Source: Pseudoips prasinana (lineage: Eukaryota; Arthropoda; Insecta; Lepidoptera; Nolidae). Taken from it: a stretch of DNA of 64,000 nt. Where the stretch lies: positions 33,301,969-33,365,968 of the forward strand of contig OX621253.1 in the NCBI GenBank assembly GCA_951640165.1. Reading direction: 5' to 3'. Under the pieces are notes generated by a model. The model was not told the DNA's origin. It did not search any database and worked only from the letters and a program-made list of their open reading frames with translations. Within the stretch, counting starts at the first letter, position 1. Each line of letters opens with the position of its first letter. The position numbers were made by a program, and so were the translations under genes. Positions 21,771 through 29,749 of the stretch are shown here, piece after piece.

Positions 21771-22034
21771 TTATTCACGATCGTTCCTACCTAAGTAGTA
21801 ATTAAGTATAGTTGTGTACATTTTACGTATTTGGTGTTCTCTATCTATACTTTTTTTTCTCTATACTTCATTAATTTATCTATACCTACATTAATGCAAT
21901 TTGAATACAAAAATCAATTTTCGAAATTTACGTGGGAATAGACTGTTTATAAAGTCTCAACTATCAGTATATCGTGAAACTGCTATTTGTATAAACTTCA
22001 GCTGTGAACGCCATCTATACACACAGTTTAGAAA

Positions 22035-22190
22035 TTATAGTTTAATTACACTTAACAGAAGAGCAAGGATGAAGAATGACAGTAAACGAGGCAAACGAGG
22101 TTTGTATAGATCTTGATAAATGGGCATCCGCGGTCTTTCCCTACCCCTTTGGGATATAGGCGTGAGTTTATGTATGTATCTATGTATAAT
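22035..22190 (+). pseudogene. frameshifted LINE carboxy end (NRRARMKN type)
   Basis: One frame gives TLNRRARMKN. After a one-base shift the next gives MTVNEANEVCIDLDKWASAV then FPYPFGI and stop. These align with LNRRACMKN...[21 protein letters not shown] at 3.14 kb. Then GGCGTGAGTTTATGTATGTA gives the same (TATG) tail. It is a dead copy of that LINE in the opposite orientation. Confidence 0.75.
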
Positions 22191-22261
22191 TAAAAAAACT
22201 TGATTAAACAAGCCGTTGACTCAGTCTACATGTGTTTTCAAAGATTGAAAGGCTTTTTTAT

Positions 22262-22700
22262 AAAAAAAAAACGGTTTTTATTCCCGTAGACTTTAAAAAA
22301 GCGCTTGTAAATAGTCAGAACATGTTTGTAGTAATATAGTTGTATAAATTATTATTTCTAGTAATATAGATATTTAGGTACACATTGTATTGATTGTATG
22401 AAAACATTCATAAAATTTATTTTATAATAGCAATGATATTTAGCTAGCTCGTATCAAGTTATTGTCAAGAGATTATGTTTAAGTTTAATTACTAGTTTAA
22501 GTCTAATATTTTTACTATATATTGTCAATGGTTCTGTCTATATTAAGGTATTATTATTATGACGGACCTTGTGTTAATAACGACGATCGCGCTTTAATGC
22601 TACCACCGGATCCAATGCGCCCCAACTGAGAAGACCCAGCGAAACAAACTCAGTGGGTTCATCTACTACCGGTTTCAACACGACCCATTTGAGACGATCC
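22262..22700 (-). mobile_element. LINE-T tail, long copy
   Basis: Runs from ACGGTTTTTATTCCCGTAGA through AATAGTCAGAACATGTTTGT, CAATGGTTCTGTCTATATTA and AATAACGACGATCGCGCTTT to ACTACCGGTTTCAACACGAC. It is almost the whole non-coding tail of the LINE at 29.75 kb in reverse. There is no coding sequence. Confidence 0.85.
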
Positions 22701-22819
22701 TATAAAGAGACATTTACCGATATCTTAGGAAATATTCCTGAAACTTACACAGGTTACTGTGTGTGGCACTAGCGTGTGCGCGTGCGCTCCTGTTCTATAT
22801 ATACCACGTAGACAACTAG

Positions 22820-23140
22820 CTGCGTGTTAAGAGAGTAAATCCCGGGTCGGGTCCAAAAGTAATTTTGGGATTTCTCTGTTACGAAAATTTCTCAGTTCAG
22901 TCCGAAGTATGGGAGTTGGCGTTAATACACCCCCTTGCCTCGGAGACCACGTAAAACCGTCGGTCCTGTGCCTGACCTCTTTCCGTTTTTACCATTAGTC
23001 GACCCATCGGTTCGTGAGAGTGGTGCAATAGAAAGTACCCCTGTGTTTGCGCATAAACTTGTGCACTATAATATGTCCCGCGCAGGTATACTGTACTACT
23101 GACAATAGTTTCCTTTGAGATTGGCCATCGCAGCCGAAAT
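22820..23140 (+). mobile_element. SINE-A, diverged
   Basis: The tRNA-like head is degraded (AAATCCCGGGTCGGG remains from the B box). The body is clear: GACCTCTTTCCG, CATCGGTTCGTGAGAGTGGT, TGTTTGCGCATAAACTTGTG and ATATGTCCCGCGCAG. Confidence 0.75.
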
Positions 23141-23404
23141 GTAGAAAATATTATTATTAGATTATCTCTCGTATGATGAACTAGCTGATCACTCTAATCT
23201 GTATAAATTCTATTTGTACTCAGCGAAATAACATTAAATCATCGCGGTGCACCAATAATATCGACAGACAGACAGTTTACGTTCAACATCAGTTATTGTT
23301 TATCATCTAAAATTGTAAATCACAACTGGCAGATTTGTGATGCAATTAACTAAACTTTCAAACCTAATGGTATAAGCTACTACGTCAGTTTGAACCGATT
23401 ATAT

Positions 23405-23550
23405 ATATTTTTACTGGGGTACTTTAAACATATAATTGACACAAATTACATCCAGACTCAGAACCACTATTTATAGGCCACACAAATAGTTGCCCTGCAT
23501 GGGAATCGAACTCGGGACATGAAGTGGCGAGACGACTGTCTTAAAACGTG
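23405..23550 (-). mobile_element. SINE-E
   Basis: TTGACACAAATTACATCCAG, ACTCAGAACCACTATTTATA, CACACAAATAGTTGCCCTGC and the reversed B box GGAATCGAACTCGGGAC. This copy shows the uninterrupted sequence that is split by a MITE at 46.88 kb. Confidence 0.75.
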
Positions 23551-24849
23551 TAGTATCTATATACTGCACGTGTTAAGACACCGAGTAACGTGGCTACCTC
23601 GAATGAATCTATATGCATTCGAGGTGGCCATTTCCGAAACAAACGTATTTATCTTTTTCTTCCCTGGATTTTACGACTAGACCAATAGTTTATAAATGCC
23701 AAGTACACCACGTGATCTCGACAAATTGATGTACGTAAAACGCTTGTACGACAAAACTGTTTGCGAGTAGCCATAGTTCGAATACTTGCGACGCACTGGA
23801 GTTAGATACAGGACGCCCAAGCTGGATAAGCTTGGCGACCTGAGTCACACACAGGACCACTACATAAACACATTTATGTTATTGATTATGGATTCTACAA
23901 GGTGGAGGAATTACCCTAGTCAAGGCGCTCATAGTGCAAAATAAATATTACTCATATGCAGATACGTACGTATGTATAGTATGATATGTCTTTAACAATC
24001 ACAAAGTCGCTATAAAAGCGTCCCGTAACTTTCTAAATGGATTTGAAAATTTCCTCAATGGTTCTCAAGTAAAAGTCGTAAGTTATTAAAATCCTATTAA
24101 GCGCATAAATTGCTCAGAGTTTAAAATTCGCAGCCAGTCGAGGCTCCTCATGATTTATGAGTTGCTCAAGTCTTGAATTTCTCGTATTCGATTTAGGTTA
24201 TACCTAAATTTATTTATGTCACATCGTCGAATATATGGCAGTTTTAAAATAACATCGCAGCAAAATACTGATCAAGTACTGCGCGCGCAATTATGATGTC
24301 TAATGTCGGCGGGTAGACATGAATAGTAAGAGCGGTGACCCCAGTTATTTGAAAATATTTTCACATTCTACGTAAACAAAGTCGGGGGTTTAAGTTAGTG
24401 TTAGCGTTAGCATCCACGCGGACGTAGTCACAGGCAGAAGTATATAATATTAGAACAGATGGATGTAACACAATTATAAGTTAGCTATCAGAACGTGACG
24501 TGATCTCCGCCAAGCTACGGAGATTATCGCAAGATAGTAGTTATTGAGTTGTGCTGAAGATTCTCGTCTAGGTACAGTCAGCTGATTTCATTATTAAATT
24601 AACTAATTCTCAAATAACACACAAATTGTAGAGATTTACTATAACAGGACTCTATCCTGGCTCTAGCATTAAATACCTTAATTGGACATAGATTAAAATA
24701 TCGATAAGGTTTTTATCAATAGGCTTCGTTACTTCCCCAGTCATGGTGCTCATACTTAGAAGGGACCACCGCTATATTAAATATTATTATTCTTAGTACA
24801 GAATTGAGACAAAAACTAACATACGGTAAGCAAGTGAATTTAGTATTTA
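23551..24849. other. unassigned DNA with short repeats
   Basis: No gene is supported. At 23555-23650 ATCTATATACTGCACGTG and CCTCGAATGAATCTATATGC with CATTCGAGG form a small inverted repeat. Nothing else is recognised. Confidence 0.4.
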
Positions 24850-25281
24850 AAAAACCGGCCAAGTGCGAGTCGGACTCGCCCATGAAGGGTTCCGCAGCAG
24901 CAAGTATTTCAGTTGATTAAATGAAAGGTAAATAGCGGTTTACGATTTATGACGTATTAAAAAAAACTACTTACTAGATCTCGTTCAAACCAATTTTCGT
25001 TGTTAGTTTACATAGTAATGTACATCATATATTTTTTTTAGTTTTATCATTCTCTTATTTTAGAATTTACAGGGGGGGGACACTCATTTTTCCACTTTGG
25101 AAGTGTCTCTCGCGCAAACTATTCAGTTTAGAAAAAAATGATATTAGGAACCTCAATATAATTTTTGAAGACCTATCTATAGATACCCCACATGTATGGG
25201 TACGATGAAATTTTTTTTTCAAGTTTCAGTTCTATGTACCGTTGTTTCGTATTTTGCCATTTGGCTACGGAACCCTAAAAA
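24850..25281 (+). mobile_element. AAAACCGGCC...CCCTAAAA lepidopteran repeat, full copy
   Basis: Starts AAAACCGGCCAAGTGCGAGT, CGGACTCGCCCATGAAGGGT and ends GCCATTTGGCTACGGAACCC then TAAAAA. About 430 bases. This end pair is widespread in Lepidoptera. It has no coding capacity and the transposon class is uncertain to me. The minus-strand frame at 25219-25458 overlaps its edge and is not supported. Confidence 0.75.
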
Positions 25282-25551
25282 GACAAGTGAAATACAGCAG
25301 TGAGTTGATTTTATTTGTAACGGGATACAGTACACAATTGAAGTAAGAAAGAAAGTTGTCTCGCGCGATACGCAATGTCTGCCTTCTGTATCCTTGCACT
25401 TTGTACCCGAAGGTGTACATTTGTAATATTTTTTAGAACTGAAACCTTTCTGGCACATATTGCATTCATACCAGCATGTACACGAAGGTGGAAGGAATTA
25501 TATTAACTAGCATTCAGGAACTGTACATCAATAAGTTGCTATTTAGTGACG
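25282..25551. other. unassigned DNA
   Basis: Nothing recognisable before the left copy of the 91-bp duplication. Confidence 0.4.
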
Positions 25552-25642
25552 GCGATAAACATCACCAAACCATCTCATCGCGCGGCGGTCGTAAAAGTGG
25601 TCCCAAGGGAATAGATAGATAGATAGAGTACACTTTATTGCA
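25552..25642. repeat. 91-bp direct repeat, left copy
   Basis: Identical except one base to 26185-26275. It begins GCGATAAACATCACCAAACC, includes (GATA)n and ends GTACACTTTATTGCA. It follows the poly(A) end of the LINE insert, as expected of a target-site duplication. Confidence 0.9.
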
Positions 25643-26184
25643 TTTTTTTTTTTTTTTTTTTTTTTTAACATGACGCTAGTTAGCCTAGGAGGCTTTCACT
25701 GCTTCACCGGACTATAGAGGCGAGCAGAGGGCTCGAGCCGTCTAGAAATTAAGTAACCCGCGCCGGAGGGCACCCCCTGTGGGGTTCGAACCTCGACTCT
25801 GGGCGATTACTGGCGGGGAGAGGGCAGAGATCATCATTTTAGGGAGTTTTGTGCAACTTTCGCTCTACGTTAATGACATGACGTGACGCAAACTAAGGGT
25901 CATGGAGGGCGTTGGAGGTCGCGACGCGATCGCGGTCGTACTCTCGTCCGACGAGTACGAATTATCGGTCTGTGTGGAGTGTCACGGGAGTCTCTAATGG
26001 TTTTGATCTGAGCTAGGTAAGTAGTAATCTCGTCGTCCGGTTCGTCCAAGACGGACCTGGGACGACGGTGCTTACGTGAGAAGCCTTTGAATGGGGTGTA
26101 CTTGACCGCCTTTACCACCAAATGGTTTGGATGGTGAGTGGCCGAGTCAAAGTATGTTTTAGACGCTTGCTTCATCCACTGCTT
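25643..26184 (-). mobile_element. jockey-like LINE insertion with poly(A), 5'-truncated
   Basis: The minus-strand frame from 26184 reads KQWMKQASKTYFDSATHHPN, then HLVVKAVKYTPFKGFSRKHR, PRSVLDEPDDEITTYLAQIK and RTRRTRVRPRSRRDLQRPP with a stop near 25903. The WMKQASKTYFD...HPN...RRPRSVLDEPDD order is characteristic of jockey-clade carboxy ends. A 3' UTR of about 235 bases follows and ends in 24 A residues (25643-25666 as T). Only about 107 codons of the polyprotein remain. The 91-bp direct repeat on both sides marks the insertion limits; the methionine start upstream of 26184 belongs to target DNA. Confidence 0.85.
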
Positions 26185-26275
26185 GCGATAAACATCACCA
26201 AACCATATCATCGCGCGGCGGTCGTAAAAGTGGTCCCAAGGGAATAGATAGATAGATAGAGTACACTTTATTGCA
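26185..26275. repeat. 91-bp direct repeat, right copy
   Basis: Differs from 25552-25642 only by CATATCATCG for CATCTCATCG. It spans the (TATC)n tail junction of an older LINE and the DNA next to it. Confidence 0.9.
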
Positions 26276-26790
26276 CAAAAAGAAACAATACATGTCTTAC
26301 AAATAAGCAAATACAGGTACAATCGGCGGTCTTATTGCTTTGTAGCAATCTCTTCCAGACAACCGTTGGGTGGACAAGGAAAACAGTAAGTTAAAAGGCA
26401 GTAGCTGTAAGTGTACAGTCAAATATTCAACGTTATGTACTTATATACAATTTACATAAACATACTTATATTTTAAATACTAATAATACTATACTATAAT
26501 AATATACTATACATACAAAATATTATACATCTATTCAATTGAGGAGTTTTGAAAAAGGAGGTTACGAAAAGCAGTTAAGAGATAAAAAAACATAAATTAT
26601 GAAGATAATTTAAAGAGATAAAAAGTGTTATTTAAAAAACAATTGAATGAGGTCAGACTTTGTGCACGTCTTATATCGAAAGGAAGTAAATTCCATAGTC
26701 GAGCAGCTTGGACAGAAAAAGATTTATCATAAAAATCTGTAGAGTTCACTGGAATAGCTACCAGAGAACGAGAGCAGAGTCCCTCTGCGT
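26239..26790 (-). pseudogene. older LINE 3' end (RLWNLLPFDIRRAQSL type)
   Basis: One minus-strand frame gives FFVQAARLWN then LLPFDIRRAQSLTSFN, a typical LINE carboxy end. It is followed by an AT-rich 3' UTR with CTTGTCCACCCAACGGTTG, TCTGGAAGAGATTGCTAC and TGCAATAAAGTGTACTC, then a (TATC)n tail. The tail was already in place when the jockey-like insert duplicated this site. Confidence 0.75.
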
Positions 26791-26839
26791 ACTAATAGCA
26801 GCATTATGTCATATCTCCCAAATGCTTGACACAACGCCA

Positions 26840-26890
26840 TTCTTGATATGTTGGGGAAAGCTTTTGACAAGCAGTGGACGTCTTTCGGGT
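26840..26890 (+). mobile_element. RTE-like LINE 3'-end scrap
   Basis: GGGGAAAGCTTTTGACAAGC and AGTGGACGTCTTTCGGG match the end of the RTE-like copies at 4.6 and 48.6 kb. Confidence 0.55.
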
Positions 26891-26899
26891 AAAACGAAG

Positions 26900-27420
26900 A
26901 TTAGAAAGGTTTACGACGTTAAGAAATTTAAGCAATATTCTTTATTGTGCGGCTTAGATTCTACTGATATTAACCGCGCGCGTGTAATTTTCAGAAAGAC
27001 TTTACAATTTATTTTTCTAGGTACTAGTGTATGACACCACCCCTTTAGCCAACTTTTAAAAAGCGTGTTATCAATTGGTCTGTATGTTTTTTATACAGAC
27101 AATTTTAGAACAGTCCCGCATAAATTTTATTTAAATCACTTGTGGTAAAGAAACTTTGAAAACGGCGGTACAAAAAAATACAGATTATTGAAAAACAAGT
27201 ACTATTGAATTTTCACATTTGACTATATTTTTTTAATTATTGCTATAAAAACCAGTTCTTACATTTTTCCCTAAGATAGTTCTCCATTACTAAAAGTGAC
27301 ATAAGAGTTTTCAAGATATACGTATAGCGAAGTGGTTTCGGTAGTTAATAAATAAAATATAAAAGGTTATTCATGTAAATTTTAATGTTATAGCATTATT
27401 CGCAATGCAAAGCGTTTATG
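26900..27420. other. unassigned AT-rich DNA
   Basis: No gene is supported. The frame at 26708-27034 mixes two LINE scraps with non-coding DNA. Confidence 0.4.
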
Positions 27421-27424
27421 TAAT

Positions 27425-27820
27425 CTCAAAATTTAGTCAGTTATTCATGTAGCCTTTAAATAAGCACTTGTAAATCTGACTATTCACAAGTGCTTTTTTA
27501 AACATTTTTGTAGTAATATCATCGCCTTTTATGTATAACTAGACACGCTGTTTCCAATAAAAACTCTGTCCCAGTCCGGCTGTGCGCGAGGCGAGGCGCG
27601 CGGGCGCGGCGGCCAAAATGTTGAGCAAATTCTCAATATGGGATTGCACGTCTAGCAGAATACATATAGGTCAATGAGTAATATATAATTCATTAATTAA
27701 TTTATAATTACTTTTAGGTATATATAGATAGTTAGGTACATATGTATGAAAACATTTACAATATTAAGCTAGCTTATATTAAGTTATTGTCAGGGTGATC
27801 ATGTATGTATAGGCTTAATT
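27425..27820 (-). mobile_element. decayed LINE-T tail around a GC-rich patch
   Basis: Pieces of the LINE-T tail appear at 27430-27520, including inverted halves AAGCACTTGTAAAT and TTCACAAGTGCTTTTTTAAA, and at 27715-27820 (TTAAGCTAGCTTATATTAAG, TTATTGTC). Between them, 27570-27620 is strongly GC-rich (GTGCGCGAGGCGAGGCGCGC). Confidence 0.5.
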
Positions 27821-27849
27821 ATCAAAATTTAAACTTTGCTTTGCTACTA

Positions 27850-27960
27850 CCCCGGAGGCCTCAAGTTTCGGGTTCAATCAGGACTACTATTAGTGTGCCC
27901 TACATGTAGTTTTTCTGAGTCTGTGTGCTGTGTCCTATGTCCTTTGTATCGGTAAATTTG
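27850..27960 (+). mobile_element. SINE-E-like remnant
   Basis: A CCTCAAGTTTCGGGTTCAAT head piece, then TTTCTGAGTCTGTGTGCTGT. It is weak and diverged. Confidence 0.45.
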
Positions 27961-27970
27961 CATGTGATTT

Positions 27971-28426
27971 GACGGTCACCGTAGCATAGTTGGTAGTGTT
28001 CCTGCCTACGAAGCTGGTGGTCCTGGGTTCGAATCCCGGTAAGTGCAAATATTTGTGTGATGAGCACAAATATTCATTTCTGAGTCATGGATGTTTTCTA
28101 TGTATTTAAGTATTTTTATATTTATATAAGTATGTATATCGTCGCCTGGTACCCAAATTACAAGCTTTGCTTAATCTCAAAAATGGGAAATCATAAATTG
28201 AATCGTCCGGTGGGTCTCGAACCTGCACCATGTACCAATCCGGGGTAGGCGCTCTGCGTTAAGCTACGAACGATACACGCTGGCAGATCAAATTTAGAAT
28301 TTCCTTGCTAACACCCTTCCGGAGGATGTAGGTATTATCTATCGGTTTTGTTTTCTAGAAACTTTGCTTAGTTTGGGGCTGGGATGATCTGTGTGACATT
28401 GTCCCTATATATTATTATTATTATTT
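27971..28426 (+). mobile_element. SINE-B split by a second tRNA-like element
   Basis: 27971-28173 and 28371-28426 together make a normal SINE-B (A box TAGCATAGTTGGTAG, B box GGTTCGAATCC, tail ATTATTATTATTATT). A 188-bp insert separates them. The target CTTTGCTTA is present on both sides (28165-28173, 28362-28370). Confidence 0.9.
28174..28361 (-). mobile_element. tRNA-like element nested in SINE-B (9-bp TSD)
   Basis: The minus strand carries TAGCTTAACGCAGAGCG (A-box-like) and GGTTCGAGACCCACC (B box), about 34 bases apart as in tRNA. The flank TTTCTAGAAAACAAAACC and the far end GATTTCCCATTTTTGAGAT bound it. A 9-bp direct repeat CTTTGCTTA flanks it. A decayed relative lies at 44.39-44.51 kb. 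There is no clear poly(A) or simple tail, which is unusual for a SINE. Confidence 0.75.
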
Positions 28427-28674
28427 ACCAGCGTAGTGTGGGTGTAGTCAAATAAAAATCCCTTTACCTGTAAATCTATTCGGTATAAAACACGCAAAAC
28501 GAATACAGTAACTACTAAATACTTTATATTACCTGTACAATAACACATAACAGCAGTGATTACGGTACTAAAATAGAATAATGAGAAATCGATAGACACG
28601 AAGAGACTAGGTGGATGGTGGCTACGTAAAAACGTCTCGAGAAATAAATGTACTAGGATATAATTATGTTAGAA

Positions 28675-28862
28675 CTAGCTATGCCCCGCGGTTTACCCGC
28701 GTTAAACTTTACAAAATATAGCCTATGAGATATTCGGATATATAAGCTATATTACTACAAAGTTTCATCAAAATCCGTCCGGTAGTTTTTGCGTGAAAGA
28801 GTGACAAACAGACCTGCTCACTCACACACTCATAAACATTCGCCTTTATAATATTAGTGTGA
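28675..28862 (-). mobile_element. short Helitron, family 2
   Basis: The minus strand starts TCACACTAATATTATAAAGG and ends with hairpin CGCGGGTAAACCGCGG and GCATAGCTAG. It is flanked by A on the 5' side and T after CTAG. Length 188. Closely related to the copy at 21.47 kb. Confidence 0.9.
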
Positions 28863-28911
28863 TTACGACCACATCGGCCAGTAGAAATACACATTTGTGT
28901 GCCACATATTA

Positions 28912-29207
28912 TAATAATGTCCTCCTAGCTCTGCGCGGGACATATTATAGTGCTCAAGTGTGTGCGCAAACACAGGAGCAATTTCTATTCCATCACTCTC
29001 ATGATCCGATGGGGCGCCTAGGCGACACGACCGGAAAGAGGTCAGCACAGGACCGACGGCTGTACGTGCTCTCCGAGGCACGGGGGTATAATACCGCCAA
29101 CTCCCAGACTTCGGGCTGATGCTGAGAATTTTTTGGGCCGACCCGGGATGTGAACCCAGGACCTCGTGCTCTGCTGGTGAACACGCTACCGCTAGACCAA
29201 CGAGGCA
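28912..29207 (-). mobile_element. SINE-A with internal deletion
   Basis: Reversed B box and head at the right end (GAACCCAGGACCTCG, CCGCTAGACCAACGAGGCA). The body (TCCCAGACTTCGGGCTGATG, GCACGGGGGTATAATACCGC) and the promoter-distal tail follow. About 40 bases near the 3' end present in the 34.09-kb copy are missing. Four open frames over this copy (28859-29219) are repeat sequence. Confidence 0.85.
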
Positions 29208-29424
29208 GTCAAAAGGCACATATTATAGCGTGTGTGCGTGTATCGTCGCCCTTATAATTCGACTACGTAAGTACGTCTTTAGATATAACTTGAGATTTAA
29301 TAATAATGTCCTTCTAAATATCTGTTCTGGGTGGAATTCGAACCCAGCCACGCCAACAGGCCCGTCAATTTCTCTTTATCTTTACGTACAGTTTGAATTA
29401 GCCCAGTTGAGTTGTAACATTACT

Positions 29425-29470
29425 ATATTACGAATTATGAGGACCGCAATGTCCTCATAATTCGTAATAT
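29425..29470. repeat. perfect 20-bp inverted repeat
   Basis: The arms 29425-29444 (ATATTACGAATTATGAGGAC) and 29451-29470 are exact complements around a 6-base loop. The adjacent RTE-like scrap begins within a few bases. Confidence 0.9.
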
Positions 29471-29473
29471 AAT

Positions 29474-29600
29474 ATTTATCATTAGCCAAAAGACGTCCAC
29501 TATGGAACAAAGGCTTACCCCCAAGGATCTGCTCAATGGCCGGTCTAGCTGCTTCCAGTGTCTGTCGTAAGATGGTCAGTCTACCACAGAACAATTCTAC
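29474..29600 (-). mobile_element. RTE-like LINE 3' end, decayed
   Basis: The minus strand reads AGATCCTTGGGGGTAAGCC, TTTGTTCCATAGTGGACGTC then TTTTGGCTAATGAT. This corresponds to the usual CAGCAGTGGACGTCTTTCGG end with a GAT tail. Confidence 0.65.
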
Positions 29601-29644
29601 CCTAGCGGCCGACGGTTGTAAGATTTACGCGACCCACCCCCGCA

Positions 29645-29749
29645 ATTTATATTCTCTTTTTAATATATTAAACCTAAAATAAATACTCCACCGATCGAGC
29701 ATATATTGTGTTTGCCTGCTAAATAATTTCAGTAAGTGGACCAAATGAT
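29645..29749 (+). mobile_element. 3' UTR fragment repeated upstream of the big LINE
   Basis: AATATATTAAACCTAAAATA, CCGATCGAGCATATATTGTG, TTTGCCTGCTAAATAATTTC and AGTAAGTGGACCAAAT recur at 32.09-32.20 kb inside the LINE's own 3' UTR. So about 100 bases of 3' UTR sequence sit directly before the truncated 5' end, in the same orientation. Confidence 0.85.

Noticed and set aside
25900..26322. 140-residue minus-strand frame as a host exon
   Set aside because: Residues after about 46 match a jockey-type LINE carboxy end; the first part is target DNA and an older LINE tail, joined by the 91-bp duplication.
28859..29460. Overlapping open frames of 86-118 residues on both strands
   Set aside because: All fall in SINE-A, whose copies at 7.4, 34.1 and 54.3 kb give the same peptide text in varying frames.
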